A stretch of DNA of 64,000 nt, from contig JACKJR010000001.1 of NCBI GenBank assembly GCA_020637855.1, positions 186,001 through 250,000 on the forward strand, read 5' to 3'. The position numbers and the translations under genes were made by a program. The notes under the pieces are model-generated. The model made no database searches and was not told where the DNA came from. It worked only from the letters and a program-made list of their open reading frames with translations. This document shows positions 51,270 to 60,598 of the stretch, one piece after another; position 1 is the stretch's first letter; each line of letters starts with the position of its first letter. The stretch is from Rhodobiaceae bacterium (GTDB lineage: Bacteria > Pseudomonadota > Alphaproteobacteria > Rhizobiales > Tepidamorphaceae).

Positions 51270-51899
51270 ATGTCCATTAAAGACGAAGAGCAGTTAACGG
51301 AGAGTGACCTGGCAGGTGCTGGCGATCCGTTTGTCCTTTTTGGCGAATGGTTTGCGGAAGCCGAAGCGCACGAGCCGAATGATCCGAACGCCATGGCATT
51401 GGCAACCGCCGACGCCGACGGGCTGCCGAATGTGCGTATGGTTCTATTGAAAGGCTGGGATGAGGACGGGTTCGTTTTCTACACCAACCTGGAGAGCGCC
51501 AAGGGCAGGGAACTTGCCGCAAATCCGAAGGCGGCAATGGTTATGCACTGGAAGTCGCTGCGCCGGCAGGTTCGTCTGCGCGGGCTCGTGTCTTCAGTGA
51601 GCGATGCGGAAGCCGACACTTATTATGCTTCGCGACCACGCGGCAGCCGCATCGGGGCCTGGGCATCGGCCCAGTCGCGCCCGCTGGAAAGCCGCTTCGC
51701 GCTCGAAAAGGCGGTCGCGGAATGGACGGCGAAATACGCAGTCGGCGAGGTTCCCCGCCCGGATCACTGGTCCGGCTTCCGCATTTCTCCTGTCGAGATC
51801 GAATTCTGGCGCGACAAGCCGTTTCGCCTGCACGACCGCATCCGCTATACACGTAGCACGCCGGTCGACGCATGGTCGGTGACGAGGCTCTATCCATGA
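51270..51899 (+). CDS. pdxH: Pyridoxamine 5'-phosphate oxidase
   Basis: The 209-residue FMN enzyme makes pyridoxal phosphate from PNP or PMP. It shows [20 protein letters not shown] (about 55-74), [14 protein letters not shown] (about 93-106), [19 protein letters not shown] and the C-terminal [10 protein letters not shown]. It is divergent from the lipoprotein gene. The SDR gene starts within its last codons (ATGA), so the two are co-translated. Confidence 0.97.
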   Translation: MSIKDEEQLTESDLAGAGDPFVLFGEWFAEAEAHEPNDPNAMALATADADGLPNVRMVLLKGWDEDGFVFYTNLESAKGRELAANPKAAMVMHWKSLRRQVRLRGLVSSVSDAEADTYYASRPRGSRIGAWASAQSRPLESRFALEKAVAEWTAKYAVGEVPRPDHWSGFRISPVEIEFWRDKPFRLHDRIRYTRSTPVDAWSVTRLYP

Positions 51900-52672
51900 G
51901 CCAACAGGAATCCAGACGCATGCCGAATTATGATGGCCCCAGACGCACGCTGATCCTGACCGGTGCCAGCCGCGGCATTGGTCATGCCACTGTGAAACGT
52001 TTCTCCAGCGCAGGTTGGCGGGTCATTACCTGCTCGCGGCACGCTTTTCCCGAGAACTGTCCCTGGGACGCGGGGCCGGAGGACCATATCCAGATCGACC
52101 TCGGCGACATCGACAATACGCGTGCCGGCATCGCCGAGATGAAGGAACGGCTGAAGGCGGATGGCGGCATGCTGCATGCCCTGGTCAACAACGCCGCGAT
52201 CTCTCCCAAGGGGCCTGATGGCGAACGTCTGGGAACCATGGACATACCGGTTGCGGATTGGCTGAAGGTCTTTCAGGTCAATTTCTTCGCCCCCGTCATG
52301 CTGGCGCGCGGGCTGACCGATGAGCTCAAGGCGGCAAAGGGCGCCGTGGTCAATGTCACCTCGATCGCAGGCAGCCGTGTGCATCCTTTTGCAGGTGCCG
52401 CCTATGCCACGTCCAAGGCGGCGCTTGCATCGCTGACGCGCGAGATGTCGCATGATTTCGGTCCCCTCGGCATTCGCGTCAACGCGATCGCGCCCGGTGA
52501 GATCGATACATCGATCCTCAGTCCCGGCACCGACAAGATCGTCGAGAAAATTCCCATGCGCCGTCTCGGCAAGCCGGACGAAGTCGCCAAGATCATCTAT
52601 GCCCTATGCACCGAAACCTCGTCCTACGTCACCGGCGCCGAAATCCACATCAACGGTGGACAGCACGTCTGA
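51896..52672 (+). CDS. SDR family oxidoreductase
   Basis: The 258-residue protein has the SDR cofactor loop [12 protein letters not shown] (about residues 21-32), [16 protein letters not shown] (about 98-113), and the active site Y-x3-K in [13 protein letters not shown] (Tyr about 164). The substrate is unknown. Its start overlaps the pdxH stop (ATGA), so it is translated after pdxH. The FG-GAP protein's signal-peptide start lies within its last 67 bases in another frame. Confidence 0.92.
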   Translation: MSQQESRRMPNYDGPRRTLILTGASRGIGHATVKRFSSAGWRVITCSRHAFPENCPWDAGPEDHIQIDLGDIDNTRAGIAEMKERLKADGGMLHALVNNAAISPKGPDGERLGTMDIPVADWLKVFQVNFFAPVMLARGLTDELKAAKGAVVNVTSIAGSRVHPFAGAAYATSKAALASLTREMSHDFGPLGIRVNAIAPGEIDTSILSPGTDKIVEKIPMRRLGKPDEVAKIIYALCTETSSYVTGAEIHINGGQHV

Positions 52673-53508
52673 TCCCCGCGGGTTTCGTAAGCCTTGCAGG
52701 ACTCCTGCTGGCGCTTGCCGCATCAGGTGCGTCCGCGCTTGATACATCGAAGCTGCCCGATGGCGGTATCGCGAAATCCCGTTCAGGTGACATTGCCGCC
52801 GCTTGGTATGTCGCGCCGACATCACGCTATGATCACGGTATCCTCGGTGACCGGATCGAGGCAGGCGGGCTTGCGGTGAAGACGCGCGACGGGGGAACTC
52901 TTTTCCACGAACTTCCGCAAACCCATGTCTTCGAGGACCTGACCCCGCGCATCGCCGATCTCGATGGCGACGGAACAAGCGAGATCGTCACCATCCGGTC
53001 CAGCCTGGCACGCGGCGCAGCCGTTGCAGTCTATGGCTTGCAGGGCGGCAAGCTTGCATTGCGCGCGGCAACGCCGGAAATCGGGCGCTCACACCGCTGG
53101 CTCAATATCGCCGCCATCCACGATTTCGACGGTAATGGGACGCGTGAGATTGCCTTTGTGCGCACGCCCCATATAGGCGGGGTGCTGGAAGTCTGGAGCT
53201 ATTCAGACGGCAAGCTCATCAAACGCCTTGAGATGCCCGGTGTCTCGAACCATTCGATCGGGTCCCGGGCGCTGAGACTTTCAGCGCTTCTCGATGTTGA
53301 CGGAGACGGCAAGGTTGAGCTGGTTCTTCCCGATCAGCCGCATTCATCCCTGCTTGCGCTCGCAATAACACCATGGAAGGTGCGGATTGCTTCGCGCGCA
53401 AGCCTGCCGGCAAAACTGTCCGGCAATCTCTCTATATCTGGCGGCGTGATTGCGGCTCCCTTGGCGAACGGGCGCAAGGCGTCGGTTCAGGCAGCAGATT
53501 TCCGCTGA
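52606..53508 (+). CDS. Secreted FG-GAP/VCBS-like repeat protein
   Basis: The 300-residue protein has an Arg-rich N-terminus, a hydrophobic core (PAGFVSLAGLLLALAASGAS, about 24-43) and cleavage near SA-LD. Three calcium-binding-type blades follow: DLDGDGTSEI, DFDGNGTREI and DVDGDGKVEL (near residues 119, 173 and 226), the FG-GAP pattern of beta-propellers. It is periplasmic or extracellular; the ligand is unknown. The only usable ATG lies 67 bases inside the SDR gene, so the start is uncertain. Its stop overlaps the next start (TGATG). Confidence 0.78.
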   Translation: MHRNLVLRHRRRNPHQRWTARLIPAGFVSLAGLLLALAASGASALDTSKLPDGGIAKSRSGDIAAAWYVAPTSRYDHGILGDRIEAGGLAVKTRDGGTLFHELPQTHVFEDLTPRIADLDGDGTSEIVTIRSSLARGAAVAVYGLQGGKLALRAATPEIGRSHRWLNIAAIHDFDGNGTREIAFVRTPHIGGVLEVWSYSDGKLIKRLEMPGVSNHSIGSRALRLSALLDVDGDGKVELVLPDQPHSSLLALAITPWKVRIASRASLPAKLSGNLSISGGVIAAPLANGRKASVQAADFR

Positions 53509-54131
53509 TGGGACCGGAGATTTTCGCAGCCTTGCTATCCGGGCTTCTGGTCGGTCTCGGCCTCATCGTCGCGATCGGCGCGCAGAATGCCTTTGTTCTG
53601 CGCCAGGGGCTGATAGGCGAATATGTGCTGCCGGTCGTGATCGTCTGCGCATTGTCCGACGCGATCCTGATTGCCGCCGGCGTGCTCGGTCTTGGTACGC
53701 TGATCAGCCAGTCGCCGGTTCTGATCCGTATCGCGACCTGGGGCGGGGCGGCGTTCCTGCTGGTTTATGCCGGGCTGGCCCTGAAGCGCGCCACCGCGCC
53801 TGAAAGCCTGCGGGCGGACAGACATCAGAAAGGCTCGTTTTCCGCCGTTCTGACGGCCGCCATGCTGTTCACATGGGCGAACCCGCATGTGTATCTCGAC
53901 ACGATCGTGCTGTTCGGAAGCCTGTCGGCATCTTATGAAAACGAAACCCGCCTCGCCTTTTGGGCGGGCGGGTCTCTGGGTTCTCTGGGGTGGTTTTCTG
54001 CGCTCGGCTTCGGCGCACGCCTGCTGGCGCCGCTGTTCGCAAGGCCTGTCGCCTGGCGCATACTCGACGGCCTGATTGCCATCATCATGACGGCAATTGC
54101 CGTATCACTCCTGCGCGGAACCACGGGCTGA
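53508..54131 (+). CDS. LysE/ArgO family amino-acid exporter
   Basis: The 207-residue membrane protein has the ArgO/LysE pattern: LVGLGLIVAIGAQNAFVLRQ (about residues 12-31) and LTAAMLFTWANPHVYLDTIV (about 118-137), with six hydrophobic segments. ArgO and LysE export arginine or lysine. This is the second LysE-superfamily gene in the window, but it belongs to a different branch from the one at 2120-2716. ATG 53508 is coupled to the FG-GAP gene's stop (TGATG). Confidence 0.92.
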   Translation: MGPEIFAALLSGLLVGLGLIVAIGAQNAFVLRQGLIGEYVLPVVIVCALSDAILIAAGVLGLGTLISQSPVLIRIATWGGAAFLLVYAGLALKRATAPESLRADRHQKGSFSAVLTAAMLFTWANPHVYLDTIVLFGSLSASYENETRLAFWAGGSLGSLGWFSALGFGARLLAPLFARPVAWRILDGLIAIIMTAIAVSLLRGTTG

Positions 54132-54156
54132 AAACCCGAAGCTCCGGTATGCAAAC

Positions 54157-54342
54157 TCAGTCGGTGTCGTTCACCGAAGCCGACATCTGCGGGTTGGTGG
54201 CGTGCTTGCGCACCGCAGGCCGGGCCTTCAGCGTCACGCAGTACTGCGCCGCGGCGGTCACCGCGCCGATACCGACATCGTGAAACTTGGACTCAAGTGT
54301 ATCGTTGCCGTTGTCCGAGGCCGAATTCTCGTACTTCGCCAT
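54157..54342 (-). CDS. Small hypothetical protein, 61 aa
   Basis: The frame starts at ATG 54342 and gives MAKYENSASDNGNDTLESKF followed by HDVGIGAVTAAAQYC. A strong CAGGAG lies seven A/T bases before the start, which makes translation likely. It is soluble and acidic at first, with one cysteine and a Lys/Arg-rich end. It has no recognised domain. The gene is convergent with the ArgO-like gene and stands alone; a long AT-rich upstream region (54343-54680) may hold its promoter. Confidence 0.55.
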   Translation of the reverse strand: MAKYENSASDNGNDTLESKFHDVGIGAVTAAAQYCVTLKARPAVRKHATNPQMSASVNDTD

Positions 54343-54769
54343 TTTTTTTCTCCTGACCGGCGGGGCACTGACTTATCAGGTGCGGACCTCGCCTTGGACC
54401 ATCTGTGGTCGGCTCACCGGGCGGAGACGTTATGTGCGTCGGCGTCCTGTGGTCGGCCAAGGGAGCGGGCAGATGCATCCGGATTTCGGCAAAACCGGGG
54501 CAATCACCCACTAAAGTAACTCTGCACATTCCTTGTCCAATTGCACAAGCAGTGATCACAACAATTCGTTAAACATTAGATTCTTGCGGGAATTGTTGCG
54601 TTTTTGTGACAGATTGAAGCGCCTGCGAAGGTAATTGCACCGGATTTTTGCAGTGCACTACGTGTTTTTCCGGCCAACTGAAAATAAAAGGGCGGCCGAA
54701 CCGGCCGCCCATTTCTGTCGAATCGCGGTGCCCCGGAAACGCCGCCAGGTCCGAACGACATGATCAAAT
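54343..54769. other. Intergenic region between a small gene and the class III aminotransferase
   Basis: The region is AT-rich from about 54510 to 54690, with several short A/T runs. No gene, RNA or repeat apart from the terminator at 54681-54710 is visible. The minus-strand promoter of the 54157-54342 gene should be here. A possible promoter around the AT-rich block at 54560-54600 cannot be fixed. Confidence 0.4.
54681..54710 (-). terminator. Rho-independent terminator of the class III aminotransferase
   Basis: GGGCGGCCG (54690-54698) and CGGCCGCCC (54702-54710) form a perfect 9-bp stem with a 3-base loop. Read on the minus strand it is followed by TTTTATTTT (54681-54689), a good U-tract. 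It is 60 bases beyond the stop of the gene at 54770-56158. On the plus strand only ATTTCT follows, so it probably acts in one direction. Confidence 0.85.
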
Positions 54770-56158
54770 TCAGGCTGCCCGCAGGCCTTCCGACCCCACC
54801 CAGGCTTCCGCCTTGTCGAGTGCGCGTTCGAGGATGTCGAACATCTCAGTCGTGTCCGCTTCGTTGATCACCAGCGGCGGACAGATGGCGACGGCATCGC
54901 CGAACAGATTGCGCAGGATGAGCCCGTCGTCCTCGCAGAACTTGGCGACTTTTGCCGCCACGCCCTTCTTCGGGTCGAACTGTGCCCGGGTCTCCTTGTC
55001 GGCAACGATCTCGATCGCACCGATCATGCCGACACCGCGGGACTGGCCGACGAGCGGGTGATCGGCCAGCTTGTTCAGCCGGGCCTGGAACTGTGGCGTG
55101 CGCGCCTTGACGATGCCGACAATGTCGTCGCGCTCGTAGATCTCCAGCGTCTTCAGTGCGACGGCAGCCGCGACCGGGTGCGCCGAATAGGTGAAGCCGT
55201 GGCCGAAGACGCCGATCTTGCGGCTTTCTTCCACCATCGCCTGATACATCTCCTCGCTGATCATCACCGCGCCGATCGGCTGATAGGCCGAGGACAGTGC
55301 CTTGGCGACGGAGATGGAGTCGGGCTTCATGCCGAAAGTCTGGGTTCCGAACATCTCGCCCGTGCGCCCGAAACCGCAGATCACCTCATCGGCGATCATC
55401 ATCACGTCGTATTTGTCGAGAACCGCCTGGATCTTGGCGAAATAGGTGGCCGGCGGCACGATGACGCCGCCGGCCCCCATCACCGGCTCGGCGATGAAGG
55501 CGGCAACCGTGTCCGGACCCTCGCGCAGGATCATCTCTTCCAGCTCGCCAGCCATCCGGGTTGCGAAATCCTCTTCGCTCTCTCCGGCAACGCATTCGCG
55601 ATAGTAGTGCGGGCATGCGGTGTGCAGGATGTTGGCGATCGGAAGGTCGAAGTCGGTGTGGTTGGCGGGCAGGCCCGTCAGGCTTGCCGAAGCGATCGTC
55701 ACGCCGTGATAGCCGCGCAGGCGGGAGATGATTTTCTTCTTCTGCGGGCGTCCCAGCGCATTGTTCACGTACCAGACGAATTTCACCTGGGTGTCGTTGG
55801 CCTCCGAGCCCGACCCGACGAAGAACACCTTGGAAACGGGGACAGGAGAGATTTCCTTCAGCTTCTCGGCAAGCGCGATGCCGGGATCGTGGCTCTTGCC
55901 GCCGAAGATGTGGCTGAACGACAGCTTGCGCATCTGTTCGGCCGCGGCTTCGATCAGTTCCTCGTTGCCGTAGCCAAGCGATGTGCACCACAGCCCCGCC
56001 ATGCCCTCGATATAGCCCTTGCCGTTGGCGTCATAGACGCGCACGCCCTCGGCGCGCTCCAGTGTCAGCGGCCCGGTTTCACGGTGCGTGGCAAGGTTCG
56101 TATAGGGGTGCAGGACAGTTTCGATGTCGCGGACAGCGAGATTGGAAAGCGGTGACAT
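54770..56158 (-). CDS. Class III PLP-dependent aminotransferase
   Basis: The 462-residue protein has SHIFGGKSHDPGIALAEKLK (about 82-101), FVGSGSEANDTQVKFVWY (about 112-129), RGYHGVTIASASLTGLP, IADEVICGFGRTGEMFG and the PLP-lysine region SVAKALSSAYQPIGA (Lys about 287). This is the omega-amino acid:pyruvate type; likely donors are beta-alanine, GABA, taurine or polyamine-derived amines, but the exact one is unknown. It has its own terminator. It is divergent from the DmdB-like ligase. Confidence 0.94.
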   Translation of the reverse strand: MSPLSNLAVRDIETVLHPYTNLATHRETGPLTLERAEGVRVYDANGKGYIEGMAGLWCTSLGYGNEELIEAAAEQMRKLSFSHIFGGKSHDPGIALAEKLKEISPVPVSKVFFVGSGSEANDTQVKFVWYVNNALGRPQKKKIISRLRGYHGVTIASASLTGLPANHTDFDLPIANILHTACPHYYRECVAGESEEDFATRMAGELEEMILREGPDTVAAFIAEPVMGAGGVIVPPATYFAKIQAVLDKYDVMMIADEVICGFGRTGEMFGTQTFGMKPDSISVAKALSSAYQPIGAVMISEEMYQAMVEESRKIGVFGHGFTYSAHPVAAAVALKTLEIYERDDIVGIVKARTPQFQARLNKLADHPLVGQSRGVGMIGAIEIVADKETRAQFDPKKGVAAKVAKFCEDDGLILRNLFGDAVAICPPLVINEADTTEMFDILERALDKAEAWVGSEGLRAA

Positions 56159-56329
56159 GGCAGGCTCCGATAAAGCTATGTACCGGCATTCCTAGGCCCG
56201 CGCAGAAGAAAGTGAAAGCGGAATCGCACATGGCGTCGATGCAGCCCTTGCATTGTGCGCCAGCGTTGTGAAACTGCGCTCAGGAAGAGGCTGAGAAACA
56301 GCCCGCCAGAGGGAATGAGGAGGAATGCC

Positions 56330-57958
56330 ATGCTGGGCCTGATGCAGGACTGGCCGCTGCGCTGTCACCGGATCATTGATCATGCCGCGCTCTTTCACGC
56401 CAATCGCGAGGTGGTCTCGCGCTCAGTGGAAGGCCCGATCCACCGCACCACCTATGCGGCCATTCGCACCAAGGCGCTTAAAACCGCGCAGGCGCTCGAG
56501 GCCGAGGGTATCAGGGTCGGTGACCGGGTGGCGACGCTGGCCTGGAACACGGGGCGGCATCTGGAAGTCTGGTACGGAATCCTAGGCTGCGGCGCGGTCT
56601 ACCATACGGTCAACCCGCGCCTGTTTCCCGAACAGATCGCCTATATCGTCGGCCATGCCGAAGACCGCGTCCTCTTCACCGATCTGACTTTCGTGCCGTT
56701 GCTCGAAAAGCTCGCCGACAAGCTGCCGACGGTCGAGCGCTACATCGTGCTGACCGATGCGGCGCACATGCCGCAAACCAGCCTCAAGAATGCGGTCGCC
56801 TACGAGGACTGGATCGCCGGTTTCGACGGTGACTATGCCTGGAAGGAAGTGGACGAAAACGCCGCCGCCGGCATGTGTTACACCTCGGGTACGACCGGTA
56901 ACCCGAAAGGCGTGCTCTATTCCCACCGCTCGAACGTGCTGCATTCGATGGCCGCGCTTCAGGTCGACATGCTCGGCCTTTCTTCCAACGATGTCGTCAT
57001 GCCGGTGGTGCCGATGTTCCACGCCAACGGCTGGTCGCTGGCTTTCGGTATGCCGATGGCCGGCTCCAAATGCGTTATGCCGGGGGCGAAAATGGATGGC
57101 GCCTCGATCCATGAACTGCTCGAGAGCGAAGGCGTGACCTGCACCGCAGCCGTACCGACGATCTGGCTCATGCTGTTGCAGCATCTGGAAGAGACCGGCG
57201 GCAAGCTCAGCACACTGAAGAAGGTCGTTATCGGCGGGTCTGCCTGTCCGCGCGCGATGACGAAGAAATTCCAGGACACTTATGGTGTCGAGGTCATCCA
57301 TGCCTGGGGCATGACCGAGATGAGCCCGCTCGGCACCTTGTGCTCGCTCAAACCTGCTTATGCGAAGCTCACCGGGGATGCGCGTCTCGACGTTCAGGAA
57401 AAACAGGGCCATCCGCCCTTTACCATCGAGATGAAGATCACCGATGACGAGGGCAATCCCCTGCCGTGGGACGACAAGACCTTCGGGCGGCTCAAAGTTC
57501 GCGGACCTGCGATCACCTCATCCTATTTCAAGGGTGAGGGCGGAGAGATTCTGGACGAGGAAGGCTATTTCGATACCAATGATGTTGGAACGATCGACCA
57601 GGAAGGCTATCTGCGCATCACCGACCGCTCCAAGGATGTGATCAAGTCCGGAGGTGAATGGATTTCCTCCATCGATCTGGAAAACCTGGCCGTCGGGCAC
57701 CCGGATGTCGCGGAAGCCGCCGTGATTGGCATTGCCCATCCAAAATGGGATGAGCGCCCGCTTTTGATCATCGTCCGCAAGGAGGGGCGTGAAGTGGAAG
57801 CGGGCGACATTCTTGACTTCATGAAAGGCAAGATTGCCAACTGGTGGATGCCGGATGCGGTTGCTTTCGTCGACGAAATCCCGCACACCGCGACCGGAAA
57901 AATCCAGAAGACAACACTTCGGGAACAATTTCACGACTATAAGTTTACGGATGCTTGA
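56330..57958 (+). CDS. Acyl-CoA synthetase, DmdB-like (3-methylmercaptopropionate--CoA ligase family)
   Basis: The 542-residue ligase has the adenylation core [10 protein letters not shown] (about residues 185-194), the [13 protein letters not shown] and [16 protein letters not shown] motifs, and a C-terminal [12 protein letters not shown] with the catalytic lysine. The start [20 protein letters not shown] matches the form annotated as methylmercaptopropionyl-CoA ligase in rhizobia. Other carboxylic acids are possible substrates. GAGGAGG precedes ATG 56330. The long open frame upstream is not coding. Confidence 0.9.
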   Translation: MLGLMQDWPLRCHRIIDHAALFHANREVVSRSVEGPIHRTTYAAIRTKALKTAQALEAEGIRVGDRVATLAWNTGRHLEVWYGILGCGAVYHTVNPRLFPEQIAYIVGHAEDRVLFTDLTFVPLLEKLADKLPTVERYIVLTDAAHMPQTSLKNAVAYEDWIAGFDGDYAWKEVDENAAAGMCYTSGTTGNPKGVLYSHRSNVLHSMAALQVDMLGLSSNDVVMPVVPMFHANGWSLAFGMPMAGSKCVMPGAKMDGASIHELLESEGVTCTAAVPTIWLMLLQHLEETGGKLSTLKKVVIGGSACPRAMTKKFQDTYGVEVIHAWGMTEMSPLGTLCSLKPAYAKLTGDARLDVQEKQGHPPFTIEMKITDDEGNPLPWDDKTFGRLKVRGPAITSSYFKGEGGEILDEEGYFDTNDVGTIDQEGYLRITDRSKDVIKSGGEWISSIDLENLAVGHPDVAEAAVIGIAHPKWDERPLLIIVRKEGREVEAGDILDFMKGKIANWWMPDAVAFVDEIPHTATGKIQKTTLREQFHDYKFTDA

Positions 57959-58011
57959 ATGCTCCGGCGCTGCGTGAACTGGCTGCCGGGGGTAAACGGT
58001 TTGGCTGGTGC

Positions 58012-58842
58012 ATGAGCGACGACACAATCATTGAAATACTCGATCGTCGCGCGATCGAGCATGATTCAGGCCGGGTCACGGCCAAGGGTATCTGGGCACG
58101 CCGGCTCGGCGCACTGTCGATCCCTGTTGTCGTGCTGGCCGGATTGCTGCACCGGTTCGGGCAACTCGATACGCCAACGCTCATTGGATCGATCGCTCTT
58201 GGCTGCGTCATCGCGTCAGCCGCCATTTTGATGGCGTTCGCGACGCTCGTCACGGTTTGGCGTTTCGGCTGGAAGGGGTTGGGCGACGCGGGCGTCGGCG
58301 TTGTGTTCGCCGCTTGCGTGCTGGCGATCCCCGTTTATTCCGCGGTGATCTATTTCGACAAGCCGATGATCAACGATGTCACCACGGACCCGCTCAATCC
58401 GCCGGACATGCCGGCTGCCCAGGCACAGCGCCCGCCGATGTCCAATCCGGTCCATTACAATGACGCGCTGATTGCCGTGCAGCGAATTGCCTACCCGGAA
58501 ATCGTGCCGCTGCGTGCGGCTCTTGCTCCTCCCGACGTGCATCCGATCGTGCTCGATCTGGTGGAGGAAATGGACTGGCAGGTGATCGATGCGCGTGCGC
58601 CTCATGACGGAATTGCAGGCCGTGTCGAAGCCGCTGCGCACTCGCTGCTGTTCGGATTTGCAAACGATGTCGTCATCCGCATCGCTTATGACGGCGACCG
58701 CACGGTTGTGGACATGCGTTCGCGTTCGCGTTTCGGAAGTCATGATCTTGGCGCCAATGCCAAGATCATCGACAGTTTCCTGACCGAGCTTACGACACGT
58801 CTCAGCGTACCCGGCGAAACGGGCGATTCCGGCGGGAACTAG
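58012..58842 (+). CDS. DUF1499 domain membrane protein
   Basis: The 276-residue protein has three hydrophobic helices in the first half (about 33-55, 60-81 and 90-112) and the DUF1499 domain at the C-terminus. That domain includes VTTDPLNPPDMPAA (about 122-135) and VVDMRSRSRFGSHDLGANA (about 234-252). Its function is unknown; DUF1499 occurs in many alphaproteobacteria. I place the start at ATG 58012, although the frame continues back to a TTG at 57955, just inside the ligase gene. Its stop is part of a shared hairpin. Confidence 0.8.
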   Translation: MSDDTIIEILDRRAIEHDSGRVTAKGIWARRLGALSIPVVVLAGLLHRFGQLDTPTLIGSIALGCVIASAAILMAFATLVTVWRFGWKGLGDAGVGVVFAACVLAIPVYSAVIYFDKPMINDVTTDPLNPPDMPAAQAQRPPMSNPVHYNDALIAVQRIAYPEIVPLRAALAPPDVHPIVLDLVEEMDWQVIDARAPHDGIAGRVEAAAHSLLFGFANDVVIRIAYDGDRTVVDMRSRSRFGSHDLGANAKIIDSFLTELTTRLSVPGETGDSGGN

Positions 58843-58856
58843 GGTCGGGACCCTAG
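58839..58856. terminator. Hairpin carrying both stop codons of DUF1499 and MBL genes
   Basis: CTAGGGTC-GG-GACCCTAG forms a perfect 8-bp stem with a 2-base loop. The DUF1499 stop TAG (58840-58842) sits in one arm and the MBL stop (minus strand, 58853-58855) in the other. It is the same design as at 26762-26778. It lacks a U-tract, so it might act as a weak bidirectional terminator. Confidence 0.55.
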
Positions 58857-59797
58857 CTGAGCCGAAAGCTGTCCCCGTCATCGGTTGCGGTCGCAATGCC
58901 GCGCTCTATCAGGTCATCGATGTGCGCGCGCACCGACAGGGCGGCGGCGAAATGCAGCCGCTCGTCGAGCTCGGGATAAAGCCTTGGCACCATCTCGGCA
59001 ATCCGGCTGTCACCGGCCTTCAGACGTTTCAGGATCTGTGTTTCGCGCTGCTTGCGGTGGGTGATCAGGCCGCGCACGAAGCGGTGCGGCTGCTTCACGG
59101 CTCCGCCGTGGCTTGGCAGATAGAGGCTCTCCTCGCGCGCACCGATCTTTTCCAGCGAGTCCATATATGAGCGCATGTGGCCGTCGGGTGGAGCGATGAC
59201 CGTTGTTGACCAGCCCATGACGTGGTCGCCGCAGAACAAGATTTCGTCATCAAGCGAGAAGGATAGATGGTTGGCCGTATGCCCCGGCGTGGCCACGGCC
59301 GTCAGGACATGGCCGCCGACCCTCAATGTTTCGCCGTCCCGCATCACCTCGTCGGGCGCATAGTCCGTGTCATTCGAGGCATCGAGCCCTTTCTGCACCG
59401 TCCCTCCGGCGCTTTCGCGCTGCGCCCATGGCGCGCAGCCGACGATCTTCGCCCCGGTTGCCTGCTTCAGGGCTCCAGCCAGAGGGGAGTGATCACGGTG
59501 CGTATGGGTGATGACGATATGGGTGAGGGTGCAGTCATCCAAAGCGCCGAGCAGTGCTGAAAGATGCGCTTCGTCCTGCGGCCCCGGGTCGACGACGACC
59601 GCCTCGCGCTTGCCAGCGCCATCCTTGACGATAAATGTGCCGGTTCCCCTGAACGTGAATGGCGAGGGGTTGTTGCACACGACACGCATCACGTCTGTGG
59701 CCACGCTTTCCGCAACGCCGTATTCCGGCGCGAATGCCGTATCGAAGCGCGGACTGGCGCTTCGCGGTGTTCCGGAACTGGATTCGGGTTTTGTCAC
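58853..59797 (-). CDS. MBL-fold metallo-hydrolase (LACTB2-like)
   Basis: The 314-residue protein has the metallo-beta-lactamase zinc motif ITHTHRDHSPLAGA (about residues 95-108), the second-shell CGDHVMGWSTTVIAPPDG and LPSHGG. A C-terminal winged-helix-like segment (EMVPRLYPELDERLHFAA) is the LACTB2 form. LACTB2 homologues hydrolyse RNA or thioesters; the bacterial role is not known. The start is GTG 59797 with AGGAG 7 bases upstream; the ORF extends 43 codons further without a better site. Confidence 0.92.
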   Translation of the reverse strand: MTKPESSSGTPRSASPRFDTAFAPEYGVAESVATDVMRVVCNNPSPFTFRGTGTFIVKDGAGKREAVVVDPGPQDEAHLSALLGALDDCTLTHIVITHTHRDHSPLAGALKQATGAKIVGCAPWAQRESAGGTVQKGLDASNDTDYAPDEVMRDGETLRVGGHVLTAVATPGHTANHLSFSLDDEILFCGDHVMGWSTTVIAPPDGHMRSYMDSLEKIGAREESLYLPSHGGAVKQPHRFVRGLITHRKQRETQILKRLKAGDSRIAEMVPRLYPELDERLHFAAALSVRAHIDDLIERGIATATDDGDSFRLS

Positions 59798-59929
59798 GTG
59801 TCGGCTCCTGTCGGGCAGAAGGCCACACTGCATGCCACACCTGCCTGATTGCAAGCGCCGCAGGGGGCGGCAGGGATGCGTGACACGCATTGCCATCATT
59901 AGTCCAATGGGTGCTTGCCGCGCCACTTC

Positions 59930-59940
59930 TTAAAGGATAA
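59930..59940. promoter_or_regulatory. BioR-like site upstream of bioY
   Basis: TTAAAGGATAA is a weak dyad similar to the alphaproteobacterial BioR box TTATAGATAA. It is 55 bases upstream of bioY. It deviates from the consensus at several positions, so this is only suggestive. BioR represses biotin uptake and synthesis genes. Confidence 0.25.
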
Positions 59941-59995
59941 CAAACCCGTCAAGGCGGATTTCGCCTGAATCATTGCTACAGACGGAGTTTCCGCC

Positions 59996-60589
59996 ATGTC
60001 GACCAGCACCGCCCCGACGCTTGCAACCCGCCTGCTCGGAACCCGCGAAGGTACAGCGGCCATTGTGCAGAACGTTCTGCTTGCAGTCATCGGCGCTGCT
60101 GCGCTGTGGTTGTCGGCGAAGATCAAGGTGCCGTTCTATCCCGTCGAAATGACGCTGCAGGTGCTGGTGGTTCTGCTGATCGGCGCGGCTTATGGTTGGC
60201 GGCTAGGCGGCGCGACGGTTGCACTTTATCTGGCGCAAGGTGCGCTTGGGTTGCCGGTTTTCACCGGCACGCCTGAAAAAGGTATCGGCATCGCCTACAT
60301 GATGGGACCGACCGGCGGCTATCTGCTTGGTTTCCTGGTCATGGCCGTGATGACCGGCTGGGCGCTGCAGCGGATCGGCACCCGCAACGTGTTCGCCATT
60401 GGGGCTGTCATGCTGGTAGCCGACGCCATCATGTTCGCGTTCGGACTTGCGTGGCTAGGCACCTTGTTCGGCTGGGACAAGCCGATCCTCGAATGGGGTC
60501 TTTATCCCTTCATTCTCGGTGACCTGACCAAGGTTGCCCTTGCTGCGGCACTAACCGCCGGCATCGCCCGCTTTGCTGAGAAGGGCTGA
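59996..60589 (+). CDS. bioY: Biotin transporter BioY
   Basis: The 197-residue membrane protein is the substrate-binding S component of an ECF-type biotin transporter. It shows FYPVEMTLQVLVVLLIGAAY (about residues 44-63) and GPTGGYLLGFLVMAVMTGWA (about 104-123), the BioY signature. No bioM or bioN energy-coupling genes are seen here; lone BioY can work at high biotin or with a shared ECF module. GGAG lies 7 bases before ATG 59996. Confidence 0.94.
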   Translation: MSTSTAPTLATRLLGTREGTAAIVQNVLLAVIGAAALWLSAKIKVPFYPVEMTLQVLVVLLIGAAYGWRLGGATVALYLAQGALGLPVFTGTPEKGIGIAYMMGPTGGYLLGFLVMAVMTGWALQRIGTRNVFAIGAVMLVADAIMFAFGLAWLGTLFGWDKPILEWGLYPFILGDLTKVALAAALTAGIARFAEKG

Positions 60590-60598
60590 ACGCGGCTC

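Noticed and set aside
55058..56155. 365-codon plus-strand frame opposite the class III aminotransferase
   Set aside because: It is an antisense shadow, while the aminotransferase motifs are all intact on the minus strand.
16997..57958. A dedicated DMSP gene cluster
   Set aside because: The AcuI-, DmdC- and DmdB-like genes are 12-27 kb apart, and the key DmdA and lyase genes are absent from the window.
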